Assembly: GCA_963920765.1 (NCBI GenBank)
Contig: OY987249.1
Coordinates: 16,526,483-16,590,482, forward strand
DNA from: Ulota crispa
Taxonomy: Eukaryota; Streptophyta; Bryopsida; Orthotrichales; Orthotrichaceae
Length of the DNA stretch: 64,000 nt
Direction: 5' to 3'
In this document: positions 12,868 through 24,148 of the stretch, piece after piece
How the letters are laid out: every line of letters starts with the position of its first letter
How positions within the stretch are numbered: the stretch's first letter is position 1
Made by a program: the position numbers and the translations under genes
The notes under the pieces: generated by a model
What the model was told of the DNA's origin: nothing
Databases searched by the model: none
What the model saw: the letters and a program-made list of their open reading frames with translations, nothing else

Positions 12868-13825
12868 CCCCTCATTGCCTAAGGTCCAAACATGCCTAAA
12901 AGCATCCTTGCTTTTCAAGTGTTGTAGGTCTAAATGTTAGTAAAGTATGAAAATCTTAACTATACAATCTTGTGTGCATGTTGTAGATGATGTAGATCAA
13001 ATTTGGGATCATTTGACCATATAGATTGGAAGCTTTTGATGCTTTAGTGTTAAAAAAGATGCTGAAAAATTCCTAAAAACAAAAATAGGGGTGAATTTTG
13101 ATTCCCAAACCTACTCAAATTAAAAATATTTAAAATTTAAAGTGATTCAAAACCAATATACAAACACATTTATAAAAGAAAATATCATTTGACAAACTCA
13201 TCATGTTTGCAAAATCATTTTCAAATGTCATAAAATATTGAAAAAGGTAGCAAAAAATCCTATCTATGGCTAAACCTCCCTCTACTAAAATGCTTCTCAT
13301 TCACTCATAACTTCTTGGATTGATTTTAAATTTTAACAACAATAACTAGACTAGTGCATGCAACTTTTCCAATAAAACTTATTGAAAATGGACTTTGTAT
13401 GAAAAATTATAAGCCACCAAAGTTCACTATAACGCAAAAATGTGTGGATTTTGAACTTTGAATTGCTCCCAAACATTCAAAACAACTTGGATTGACATTA
13501 AATTTCTACCCCAATTACTAGATTTTAAGGGGAACAATGCCCAATTTTTTTTGCTGGAAACAAAGATTTGATGAAGAAAATATAACCCCTTAAAGTTGTA
13601 GCCATCATAATGCAATGTGGTGAACTCAAATTGAACCTATGAACTTTGGATGGCTTTTACAAACTTAATATGTCTTATAGATTGACTTATAAAGTTCACC
13701 ATAGAAATTAGACTAGTATGTGCAACTTTACCAACAAGTTTTATTAAATTTGGACAATAAATACAAAAAGTTTAGCATTTCAAATTGGAGTGCTGGACTA
13801 CTCTATCCCCTTAGGCAATGAGGTG
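12868..13825. mobile_element. TTAA-flanked element (piggyBac-like)
   Basis: The ends CCCCTCATTGCCTAAGG and CCTTAGGCAATGAGGTG are inverted repeats, bounded by TTAA at 12864-12867 and 13826-13829. The right TTAA is also the left TTAA of the next element. The flank left of 12864 (GAGCGCTCATGGG) itself looks like the right end of another element of the same superfamily. Confidence 0.65.
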
Positions 13826-13829
13826 TTAA

Positions 13830-14685
13830 CTCCCAAACAACCAAGCCCATTTTTTCTAAAAAGATTGAAAAGTGATAGTTTCATTCATTTAATTTTACAA
13901 AATTTGTTTCCTTTTTTTCACAAATCTGACGGTAGAATGTTGCATAAGAATTATGAAAGAAGCATTGGTGAAAGTTTCATTAGGTTTCACTATATGGATT
14001 GAGAGATATGAGCATTTAAAGTTTGTGTACAAATTTTTTTGACCTAGCCTCTATCCAAACTTGTCAAGTCCTTTGACCCCATATTGTGGACATTTTTTCC
14101 ACTATGGATGTGGTAGATATTTCTACAACATGCTCTAAATCATGTTAAACATCTTTCCTCAAGTTTTCATGGACATTAAAGATTTGGAACAATCCCATCT
14201 TGGGCCTACATTGCAAACATGTGCTTGAAAATCACACCTACACTAAGGTTTTTTGCAAATCAAATTTCCAATGGTTGGTTTTGATAGATTGAAAAATGGA
14301 GGATTGGAAGGTTTTATTTTTATTAATAATTACAAAAGAATTGAAAATAAAACACAAACTCTAATATGTGTTGCAATTCAAAAATAGTATTTTTATCTAG
14401 TACACTATTGCTTTGAATAGACTCTAATGAAGGGTCATGCCATCATTGGTTGCCACAAAAAGTGGCATGCCTAGCCTACCTCTTGAACAAAAAAAACACA
14501 TAAAACATCAGAAAATTTTGAATTGTAAATTTGATTTCAATAAAAATTGCACTATTGCATAGCCCTTGCAAAATTGTTCAAAAAAATACTTCAACAATTT
14601 ATATAAAGCATCCCAATAGAACAAACTTACCCAAAATCCATTTGTCCCAGGTTTTGTCCTCATAAGGACAATGGGCTTTTAGGGG
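13830..14685. mobile_element. TTAA-flanked ~0.86 kb element (piggyBac-like)
   Basis: The left end is TTAA then CTCCCAAACAACCAAGCCC. The right end is GGGCTTTTAGGGG then TTAA (14686-14689). The internal 'ctataygatt' and 'tgtcccaggttttgtcc' phrases resemble copies 1, 2 and the 19870 copy. No transposase is encoded. Confidence 0.65.
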
Positions 14686-14791
14686 TTAAAATCTATATTT
14701 GATGAGCTCCAACATGATTCTTTTTCTTGGCAAGTTTTTACCTACATTGATCTTACCTCAAATTGTCACTGGCTCCCATTACACTAATAAA

Positions 14792-14912
14792 TTTGGATGA
14801 AATTTTGGATGAAATTTTGGATGAAATTTTGGATGAAATTTTAGATGAAATTTTGGATGAAATTTTGGATGAAATTTTGGATGAAATTTTGGATGAAATT
14901 TTGGATGAAATT
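14792..14912. repeat. 12-bp tandem repeat (GATGAAATTTTG)n
   Basis: About ten nearly perfect copies are present, with one A substitution near 14842. The period is a multiple of three, so open frames exist on both strands: repeating D-E-I-L on plus and S-K-I-S on minus. These are not genes. Confidence 0.95.
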
Positions 14913-15986
14913 TCCAAAATCCTTCTTGTAACAAACACCAGGTTTGCCAAAATTTGAATGAAAGTAACTATTATTAGTTTTATGCATGAATGTGCACATA
15001 CTGTTGATTCTATCTAGTTTTATCCAATTTTTCCATACTTGCTTGCATTCTATTGTGCATTTCGCTCTCCCTTACCAAAAAAAAAAAAGAAAAACCCTAG
15101 GCTCCAACATCAAACTCCTGCCACCCATGTAGATTCTTGACTTATAGAGTATAATCCTAGATATAAAAACTTAGAACCATAGTCAATAAATGGCATATTT
15201 AACCACTTGTGGACTATTCATGTAAGTATGGGCTTTCTTTATTTGTGAACGATTTAATTTTTTCCAATTTTTACATGTATCTCTCCATATTTTGCCTTGA
15301 TCAAATGTTTTTTATGTATCTCCCAATGTTTTGAAATCACTTTTTGATGTTTTGCAAACCAATAGAGTTTCTAGGATTATTACATATGGACTTTGGATAG
15401 GTCATAAGTGGATAAGTATAACATTCAATTTCCACAATTGCAAATTCAATGTTGAACCAATAAACATAGAAAACAATTGAGTTCCAAAAAAACTAATCAT
15501 TTGGCCCAATGCTAACCTTAGGTTTAATTCATTCTTTAATCCAATATTAAAACATATCGTAACAATAGTAAACTATGCAATCCAGTCTAAGATCATCTGC
15601 AATGCTTCTAGCGTCTCGGACGCCATCGACAATATATTGCTAGAAAAAATATTTTCTGATTAATTAAGCACTCTAATACAATCATTACAAAAGGCCGTGT
15701 TTCCACGGCATTGGTATGTGAAGGGACAAGACTGGCATTTTTTATCTATTTGTCTGCCCCTCAAAATGTCTCGCCACTTGAAATTTTAGATCATTATGAC
15801 AATAGCTGCAATTTCTCTTGCGCGAAAAGGAAAAATTCCCCAGGGAAGAAGAGCGCCATGGCAATGCTTCATAAATAGCCCTATTTGCAACCCTTATATT
15901 ACACTAGAATTTTTTTATTTTGTTCGCAATATATAAAGCGCATAATTTTTAGTAATTACTGTCCTTGAAATGTACCTTATGAATTA

Positions 15987-16403
15987 GGGAATTAGGGAAT
16001 TGGTATGCGTATCACACCTTCTTGACTATCTCACCACACCTCGGGGTAAACTTTAGATTTCTATCATCAAAAACCTGAAATTGAGAATTTGGAATTCAGA
16101 TTTGCACTCAGAGGCCTTGCTTTTGTTTAAAACCTTAAAAAAAGGTTGTAATTGAACAACACCCAATGAAAAACTTAGCTTGGGGGAAAAGTATTACTTT
16201 TACTTTTGTTTATAAAAAAGGTAAGCTTTTTCATTGGGTGTTGTTCAATTAGAACTTTTTTTGTAATTCTAAACAAAATCACGGTCTCTGAGTCCAAATC
16301 TAATTCCAAATTCTCAAATTCAGGTTTTTGATGGTAAAAATCTAAAATTTACCTCGAGGTGTGGTGGGATAGTCAAGAAGGTGTGGTACACATATTAATT
16401 CCC
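15987..16403. mobile_element. Mutator-like foldback element
   Basis: It starts GGGAATTAGGGAATTGG and ends ATTAATTCCC. Exact 9-bp duplications TATGAATTA lie at 15978-15986 and 16404-16412. The arms are long and inverted, covering most of the 417 bp. It is non-coding. Confidence 0.85.
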
Positions 16404-16469
16404 TATGAATTATTGTCAATCACAAAAACAAAATCAGATTTGGAGGGAAGTTGTAAAATCAAGTTGATG

Positions 16470-16631
16470 CACTAGAAGAAAAATGGCAATAAACAACTAA
16501 GTAATTTAGTTGTTGTGCAATTATTGTGACCATATGTAGTTGTTTCATAGTTGTTATATGGTCACATATGGTCACAACAACTGCACAACAACTAAATTAC
16601 TTAGTTGTTTATTGCCGTTTTTCTTCAAGTG
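16470..16631. mobile_element. CACTA miniature element
   Basis: The ends are CACTAGAAGAAAAATGGCAA and its inverse ending CAAGTG. A 3-bp duplication ATG flanks it (16467-16469, 16632-16634), as expected for CACTA transposons. The body is almost entirely palindromic. Confidence 0.85.
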
Positions 16632-16810
16632 ATGTCCTCAAAACATCTAGTTGGAGATTACAACAAATTTGCAATGAAAAGCCTAATATTGTAGAATCAT
16701 TTGAATTTTTTGCAGCTACCCTTTGCCAACCAAATCAAAACTAGAGAATTTGCTCCAACTCTTTCACAACCAACGCCACACCTCACATAACCCTTGATTA
16801 AAAATTATTA

Positions 16811-17168
16811 TTCCCTCTGTCTCAAAATGATCTTCTTGTTGACCTTTATTTAGTGTCCCAAAATCATCTTCTTGTTGAAAAAGGAAGGGAGCTAGCAACA
16901 CTTGCACATAGTCCAAAAGCATGGGCATGCTAACCAATCCCATGCCATCAAGTGAGTGGCCACCGGTGCTTTTCAAAAATGCCTCAAAATTTCAATTTTT
17001 AAGCACTTTGAAACCACATTTTGAAAACTAATTTGAAACTCAAAATTTCATAAGAAAAGGAGGACATCAAACCCTATTCATAGGCCAAAGAGCATTTGAA
17101 AAATGGTTCTTTTTGAGCTTATCTATAACATTTTGTGTAACAAGAAGATCATTTTGGGATAGAGGGAG
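16811..17168. mobile_element. Stowaway-like MITE S1
   Basis: Termini of the type TTCCCTCTGTCTCAAAATGA and inverse, flanked by TA. The body is nearly identical to, and inverted relative to, S2 at 17511-17869. Stowaway elements are mariner-derived and have CTCCCTCCGTCCC-type ends and TA duplications. Confidence 0.85.
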
Positions 17169-17172
17169 TATA

Positions 17173-17501
17173 AGGTAGGAGGCTCTAATTTGACTCAGGC
17201 TCTAAAATGGATCACATATCAGATGTACTGTACTATTGTTGTATATATTGTTTTTCATAGGCTTCAGCAATATACAAACAATACACATTTGAGGAGGTGA
17301 TCCATTTTCTAACCCTATGCCATTTCAACTTCAAAATTTCATAACTGATTTCACAAAGCTCCAAAAAATATGAAACAACTTGGTCAAATGCCAATTCCTC
17401 TTGTCTTTGAAAGAAAATTCACTAAAAGATATTTCAAGAAGTTTCACCTCCCCAAATTTTAGTTTCAGCCCTTGGATAATCCATTTATGAGCCTCCTACC
17501 T
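17173..17501. mobile_element. AGGTA-family TA-flanked MITE
   Basis: Ends AGGTAGGAGGCTC / GAGCCTCCTACCT are flanked by TA at 17171-17172 and 17502-17503. A close relative in reverse orientation lies at 50288-50614. It sits exactly between two inverted Stowaway-like copies. Confidence 0.8.
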
Positions 17502-17510
17502 TAGAATGTA

Positions 17511-17869
17511 CTCCCTCCCTCCCAAAATGATCTTCCTGTTACAAAAAATGCTATAGATTAAGCTAAAAAGGAACCATTTTTCAAATGCTTTTTGACCTAT
17601 GAATAGAGTTTGATGTCCTCCTTTTCTTCTGAAATTTTGAGTTTCAAATTAGTTTTCAAAATGTGGTTTCAAAGTGCTTGAAAATTGAAATTTTGAGGCA
17701 TTTTTGAAAAGCACCAGTGGCCACTCACTTGATGGCATGGGATTGGTTAGCATGCCCATGCTTTTGGACTATGTGCAAGTGTCGCTAGCTCCCTTCCTCC
17801 TTCAACAAGAAGATGATTTTGGGACACTAAATGAAGGTCAACATGAAGATCATCTTGGGACTGAGGGAG
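17511..17869. mobile_element. Stowaway-like MITE S2 (inverted relative to S1)
   Basis: Termini CTCCCTCCCTCCCAAAATGA and inverse ctgagggag, flanked by TA. Together with S1 it makes a 1.06-kb inverted repeat with a 0.34-kb spacer. It preserves an intact TTAA at the position where the related copy S3 carries an insertion. Confidence 0.85.
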
Positions 17870-17970
17870 TAGTAAATTAGCCGCGCACTCGGTGCCTGCA
17901 ATGAAAAAAAATTGGCACCCCCAAGGCCTCTTGGAATAACAAGACATTTGTTGTTACACAGATTAATTAT

Positions 17971-18382
17971 GGAAATTGCTAAATCTACCATAGTTTTGCT
18001 ATATCCACCATATCCACCACTTTGCATCATGTTTAGGAGTTCTAGAAAGAAAAGAAGGAAAACTTTCATATTTATTGAGTGTTCATTTAATGATGATGGC
18101 AAACATACTTGTTCTAGGATTATATGTATTTTAAATTATGGAAGTTCAATCAAGTAAAAGAAAGAAGAAAAAGAAGAGTGAACAAAGAAAAAGAAAAAAG
18201 AACAAGAACACTAGATAAGGAAAAGATAAAAGAAAAAAGATTGTGGAATACGTCTCCTAGCATCATTAAACAGTCATCCAATAAATACAAAATTTATCCT
18301 TTTCTTTAAAGAACTCCTAAACGTGGTGCAATGTAGTGAATGTGGTGAATTTAGCTAAAATTGTGGTGGATTTAACAATTCC
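17971..18382. mobile_element. Foldback element, probably Mutator-like
   Basis: Ends GGAAATTGCTAAATC and GATTTAACAATTCC carry arms of about 70 bp. The flanking 9-mers match at 7 of 9 positions (ATTAATTAT / CTCAATTAT). Class assignment is tentative. Confidence 0.6.
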
Positions 18383-18416
18383 CTCAATTATAGGGTATGC
18401 ATTGCAGATGCCCTAA

Positions 18417-19344
18417 AGTAAAAACTGGGTCCTGTGGATCCTGTCACTTTCTAGTTTCTAATACACAACCAAGAGGCTACATATAGTTAGTTCAATAAGA
18501 CAAACAACTGAGTTAATAACAGCAACAAATTTATAACTGCACATTGGTGAATTTCAAGTCAATTTCAATATGTTGTGAATGATTTTATTTTTCTGCATGA
18601 ATAAGGAATCAATTTTCATTGAAATCCAAGGAGAAGGTCAATATTATTTCAATACTGAAATCCAGTACTCGGGACTTTGCAGATGATTTTCCAGCTTTTG
18701 CTACCCACGTGCACTATCGCGTCAATAAAGGAGAATATGTCTTGCTGCAGAGCTTTGGACCGTGGATGTAGATCCACGGGTGGAGATCCGCGCGGCCCAT
18801 AGAGCCTACCTGCCACGTCATAGGGGGTGCCGCCATGCCTATCAAGAGAAGATAAACTGTCCCTTCTCCTGGAATACAGACAGACACCGGTGTACTGTGG
18901 GGGGACAAAAATATTTGGACACCGTGTCACTCAAAAAACTTTGCATGATGTAGAATTTAATTTACGTTTTACTGTCTTGCATAATTGGTGTTTAATTTTA
19001 GTGCAGTCCCAATCAAACATACCAAATTTCAACTTCTAAAAATCAAAACCTTGTTTGTGGTATATTATTTTGTGTAAAATTCAAGGTTTCACATGACAAT
19101 TGATTGAAAAACATTGTTGATAAATTTTGAAATTTGATTGCATGAATATGTATATCCGTACACACATCTTCACATCAAAAAAATTCCCACTAAGTAGCAA
19201 AAATACGATCTATGAAGGATACAATGTGAGGTGTGACACGTCCAAATTTGATTTATGTTTGGGCAAGAAAACAAGAGACACGGGCCCTCATGTAAAGAAA
19301 CACAACAAAGAAGTAAATAACAAGCCTTGAAACCACCACAAATA
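18417..19344. other. Intergenic DNA with a short GC-rich patch
   Basis: The GC-rich stretch around 18700-18910 contains a small palindrome ('gtggatgtagatccac') and 'gccacgtca'. No protein similarity is recognised. The remainder is AT-rich without recognisable features. Confidence 0.4.
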
Positions 19345-19348
19345 TTAA

Positions 19349-20820
19349 CCCCTAAACGTCCAATCAACCATTTTCTAGTCGCTACCCATTTTTTGGGCTG
19401 CCCAAAATGAAAATTTTGATTTTTTGAAAAATTTGAAAAAAAATTCATATAGAAAAGCAAGTCTACTTTCCAACCCATTTTGAATCATGTCAATCCAAGT
19501 TAAACTCCACAAAGGAGAATTTTTCAAAGAAAAACACTTCAATATTTGCTAGTGTTACAAAATTTACTATTTTGGGAAACTAATGATGTTCTCTCCATCA
19601 ACACTATTGCATTTTTGAATTTTCAAATAGAATGTCTATTTTTAACCAATCATTCCCAATTTCAAACTCTATGAATAATTTTTTAAGTTTTGATGAATAT
19701 TAAATGGTAAATGCTTATAAAATCATTTTAGAAGAGTACAAAACTTTTTTTGAATGTTTGATTGTATGAATAATTACCGAACATCATAATTCTTATTTTC
19801 TCTTTAGAAGCAACCTTCATCAAAATTACAAAAGTATCATTTTATAATGCATATATGTTTTGCCCTTAACCCCTAAAGGCCCGTTGTCACTTTGGGGACC
19901 GTTTCGGTTTTGGTCATGTACCTATGAGTAAACTATTTTATGTAATTTTTTGAAACTTTTATGGGAGATGGGGAATTCAAAGATTTACGTGGGCATCAAA
20001 AAAATTCTTCATTTCGACGTATATTGAAGAAGTTATGCATGTTTTTTTGAAATTTTGGGGAGGGCTGCCCATCTAGGCAGCCCAAGAACTTCTTTAAAAA
20101 TTATGTATTTTTAAAATAAAATTTTGAAACGGGTTCTTTAGATTTTTTTCATACATGAGAAGCTTTGAATTGTTCAATTTCAATCAATGACATGAAAGTT
20201 ATAAGGAGTTTTTGTTTGCAAGCAATAATGGATTCTCTACTCTCAAATAAACTTTGAAGTCCTTTCTTTTACTCAATTTTCAATATTTTGGAAAAAACAC
20301 TAAACCAAAGGAAGTAGAATGTTCATTACAACATTATGACCGTTGGGATTTGCATTTTTCATTTCAATAATTAAATTCTTAACAATTTAGTGTTTTGACC
20401 CATTCTCTAATTCTTTTTACTTATTGATTTCTCCCATGTGCTGTATAGTTCCAATTGATTTGAAATTTCTCCCACACATACCTAATTTGGTCTTCTACAT
20501 GGGAAATAAAACCTCAACTTTGCGTAGAGCAAACTTTTTGATATAGGAGTGGTCAACGGCATCTGAAATTTTTAAGCGGTATGAAAAAAAACTTTTTTCT
20601 TCACTCCATTTGTAAAAATCTCAGTCCTTGTCATTTGGAATAAGCTCAATTTTTTTTCCCAAGTACCTCATGCTATCTAGAGTTAGATCCTACAATTAGA
20701 TTTTTAAAAAATAAAAAATAAAAATACCATTCCTCTCATTCCCCAAAAGTGGCAGTTTTTAGTCTTTTTCACTGAAAAATGGCTCGGTCCTTTAGGGGTT
20801 AACCCTTGGGCGTTTAGGGG
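19349..20820. mobile_element. Outer TTAA-flanked element with nested insertion
   Basis: The left end CCCCTAAACGTCC follows TTAA (19345-19348). The right end GGGCGTTTAGGGG is followed by TTAG (20821-20824, mutated). The better preserved element 19870-20798 is inserted close to its right end. Confidence 0.7.
19870..20798. mobile_element. TTAA-flanked 0.93-kb element (piggyBac-like), best preserved copy
   Basis: The left end is CCCCTAAAGGCCCG and the right end CGGTCCTTTAGGGG, with intact TTAA on both sides (19866-19869, 20799-20802). It is inserted inside a second element of the same superfamily. The interior matches the copy at 335-1243. It encodes no transposase, so mobility would need a source elsewhere in the genome. 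Confidence 0.8.
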
Positions 20821-20824
20821 TTAG

Positions 20825-21575
20825 TTCATTTCTCTCATAGAAAAGAACCAAGGAACGAATAACAGATTTAGTTACAAATTGTAGCAAGCTTTTTAAACCC
20901 TAAATGAGGAAAAACTTGAGGTCCATTTGAGAACCCATCTCAAAAACATCCAAGAAATAATTGAATGCCAATCAAATGAAAAGACAAAAGACCCAATTGA
21001 ATTTCAAATCCATCATATAAAAATCAAATAGATATTTCAAAAAAACTAATCACACTATAAATATAGGCTTAATTTGGTACATGCACTCAAAAAATTGGTG
21101 AAAATGAGAAACTCATTTATAGTGAAACCTCACTTATTGCAATTTCCCTATATGCATAATTAACTATACTAGTTCTTAAATCGCATACTTCTTATGTGTA
21201 TAAAGTGTGTTGCTAATGGTCAGAAATAGAAGGTAGTCAACCATCACCAATTTTTTAAAATGAGCCACTTGTACATCATGTGCATGAAATAAATGACTTA
21301 TGACTCTTCACCGCTTTGTGTGCATATCCCTTCAAATAACTCCCCACCATTCCCATGCAATAAGAGAGGTTTCATTGTATCTTGCAAATGAAGCTCAAAA
21401 TCTCCCCAAACATTGGTCCATTCTTGTTGGGCTTGGCATAAGAAAGAAGGGCAAAAATATGAATCTACCCAAATCATGTAATTGCTTGATTTTACACTCC
21501 TTTCATGCTTCCATCTTGTATGGATTCATAAAGTTCTCAAATTCAATCTCTGGGTGGTAAATTTCAAAACTCTTA
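20825..21575. other. AT-rich spacer
   Basis: No gene or complete mobile element is recognised. Confidence 0.45.
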
Positions 21576-22325
21576 TTCCCTCCGTCCCAAAATGATCTTC
21601 TTGTTGGAGGAAGAAGGGAGCTAGCAACACTTGCACATAGTTCAAAAGCATGGGCATGCTAACCAATCCCATGCCATCAAGTGAATGGCTAGCGGTGCTC
21701 TTCAAAAATGCCTCAAAATTTCAATTTTCAAGCACTTTGAAACCACACTTTGAAAACTAATTTGAAACTCAAAATTTCATAACAATAGGAGGATATCAAA
21801 TTCTATTCATAGATCAAAAAACATTTGAAAAATGGTTCTTTTTAAGCTTAACCCATTAAGGTCTAGTTGACTAATTCCTGGTCGATTCTGACTCTTTTCA
21901 GTTTGTAGAGAGAGCATGTTAAGGAATTTGATGACGTGGCAAAGGGGACGGGTTTGGGGAATTGGAAAGTGAAGAGTTTAGGACAATAACTAGGCCAATT
22001 TGAGGTGGCATGTGGCTAGAGGGTTGAAAAAAATAAATGAGTACCGATTGAAAATACACCAATAAATGCAAAAAGATGACCATAACAATAACAACTGAAG
22101 AGTGAACATAATTCATGATGCGTAACATTAAACCATACAAAATACTTCCATATGTACGGTTAGATCTGTGACAGACATCTGTATTCATTAACCCTAAAAT
22201 TTCCCCCAAATGACCATACAAAGGATTGCCCACCCAGAATCGACCACGGTCGTTAACGGCTTAATCTATAACATTTTGTGTATAACATTTTGTGCAATAG
22301 GAAGATCATTTTGGGACGGAGGGAG
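21576..22325. mobile_element. Stowaway-like MITE S3 with nested insertion
   Basis: Ends TTCCCTCCGTCCCAAAATGA and inverse GGGACGGAGGGAG. The body is close to S1/S2, but is interrupted at its TTAA by a 410-bp element (21851-22260). The right part also has a short local duplication of 'tataacattttgtg'. Confidence 0.85.
21851..22260. mobile_element. TTAA-site insertion within S3 (piggyBac-like subfamily 2)
   Basis: The left end is CCCATTAAGGTC and the right end GGTCGTTAACGGC, with TTAA on both sides. The uninterrupted copy S2 has a single TTAA at the same point, so the duplication is direct evidence of a TTAA target. It shares 'CAGAATCGACCACGG' and 'aaggggacgggt' phrases with the element at 42095-42685. 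Confidence 0.8.
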
Positions 22326-22581
22326 TGCATTTTTTGCATGGTGAAAAAGCAGAGCTTTCCTACCCAGGCCCCATAAGCCCGTCTGTGCATAATAACCAAG
22401 TTTCTTGCTTTCAGGAGACTGCATGAAATGCACCTGCACACGTGGATAGCTCTATCCAACTTTTCCTTTACCTCCGGCTACCCTCCAATCCTCCATGCAT
22501 TCGGGTGCGTAGCGCTCGACCAATGAGAATGCCCAAAAAAATTGCGTGGTGCAGAATATTGGCTGGGTAGATCTACCACGA

Positions 22582-22627
22582 CACGTGGGCAAAATCACGT
22601 GGGCATTGCACGTGGTATTTCACGTGG
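22582..22627. promoter_or_regulatory. Cluster of four CACGTGG G-box motifs
   Basis: CACGTGG occurs at 22582, 22596, 22609 and 22621, i.e. four times in 46 bp. CACGTG(G) is the core bound by plant bZIP and bHLH factors (ABRE/G-box). No gene is recognised next to it, so a regulatory role is only a possibility. Confidence 0.4.
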
Positions 22628-23145
22628 GTTCGACCACGGCAGCACCACCGCTGCGCAGCATCCTTTTGATCCACCCATACACTGGGTGACCGCCTGACCG
22701 GGTGGATTGGGTGGGCCCTACTGGTGCCCCCACCGCCCCACAGCAACCGTCTCTTCCAAACCGCCAGCATGGGTCAGTTTGCTCTGGGCCAGTTTCCACT
22801 GGTAATCGGAACTGGAGGCCCATGCAAGTTGACACGGACAGAGAAGCGAAAAACTCTGAAATTTTGATCAGGTTTACAATTTTGAAAGCACGCTTTGGTC
22901 TAGGGTTCGGAAGGTTCACAAATGTTATTCAACTTTTGCAAAGTTGGAGGTTAGAGGTTTAGGTAAAATATCCTTCCAGTCCAACAATGGAAACATGTTC
23001 TAAGTGGCGGGTCTAGGCCTAACACACCAACACAATATGACATTTGAAGATGACTTTTTGTAAAAAAAGATGTGATGACACTTACATTTTTATGTAAAAA
23101 TAGATCATTGGTCTCTTTGTTCCAGTTTGAATTGGAGGTTCTTAA

Positions 23146-23385
23146 CCCTTGAGCGCCCATGGGGCCAAAATATGGCCTCTTGGTTTTGAAATATTTCCTT
23201 GTGTGACCGTTATAATCTTTTCAATGGTATGGTGAAAGGACGTGTTCTTTTCCTTGAAGCTCTAGGTCTATGTTCACTACCAATCAGTACGGTTAATTTT
23301 TGTGAATCTCTTCTAAATGATAGTTTGATTGGAATAAGTTCCAAAAGATTTGAATTTGAATGCACTTGTGCTGGGCGCTCAGGAG
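23146..23385. mobile_element. TTAA-flanked 240-bp element (GAGCGCCC subfamily)
   Basis: The left end CCCTTGAGCGCCC follows TTAA (23142-23145). The right end GGGCGCTCAGGAG precedes TTAA (23386-23389). It belongs to the same superfamily as the element at 37809-38605. Confidence 0.75.
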
Positions 23386-24147
23386 TTAATCTTCAAAATC
23401 TTGCCCTTGAGTGGTAGAGAGCTTATATTTAATAGAAACAAAGCATGGAACCTTGTAAACAATGGTGGTTTCTTAATATTCAAAAAGAAATTGCCTTCTC
23501 ATTTGTTCCAAACCGGTTGCTCTTGCTTGTGTAGACTTGGCATGCATTTGCAAAACATCACAGTTGCACGAATTTGGGAATTTTATTCAAGAGGTTACAT
23601 ATTCAAAACATTCTTGTGGCTAGTTTCCCTTGAAAAGTAAGTTAAGAAGTTTCGTCTAACTAGATGTGATTCATGTTTATAAGCCTTTTATTGCACCTAT
23701 TATGGATTTGAAAATTGTTGGTTTTGGACCAAAGGGGAACAAGGCAAGAAGTTATTTTGAGGAAGTTTGAGTAACTACATTACTTGAAAAGCGAGTTAGT
23801 GCCCCCAACAAAACCTCTTATTGAGTATGCGCTTGTTTTGAAAACATCTCAACTTGAAATAGATACCTCCTAATTTTTAAATTAAAAATCCAAATCTACC
23901 CTTCATATTAGAGGAAGTTTTTAGAGCAAGGGTAAAATCAACATTTCCCTATCTTAAACAATGCATTGATGTCACTTAAGTCTCACTAACATCAAATACT
24001 TAAAAAAATATGGTGTGTTTGCCCTTGATATTTGAGGTGGTGTTACCAAAGTGGATCTAATCCTTAATTGTAGCTAAATTCATTGGAGTATTCTTGTTAA
24101 CACTAATTATTAACACCTCGTGAGAGTGCATTTGTATTTTTAGGACA
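23386..24147. other. AT-rich spacer with dispersed repeat
   Basis: It contains one copy (about 23750-23815) of the 'gaggaagtttgagta' dispersed repeat that also occurs near 45090 and 48885. No gene is recognised. Confidence 0.4.
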
Positions 24148-24148
24148 T

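Larger units (their letters stand above)
15591..18413. mobile_element. Composite PIF/Harbinger-like element, TAA-flanked, hosting five other elements
   Basis: The left end GATCATCTGCAATGC and the right end GCATTGCAGATGCCC are inverted. Both are flanked by TAA (15588-15590, 18414-18416), the usual PIF/Harbinger duplication. Between them lie six further elements, annotated separately. The host element itself shows no transposase ORF. The pairing across 2.8 kb is inferred from matching ends and TSD. Confidence 0.55.

Noticed and set aside
14753..14957. Open frames coding (DEIL)n or (SKIS)n
   Set aside because: They are by-products of a 12-bp tandem repeat whose period is divisible by three; there is no start context or homology.
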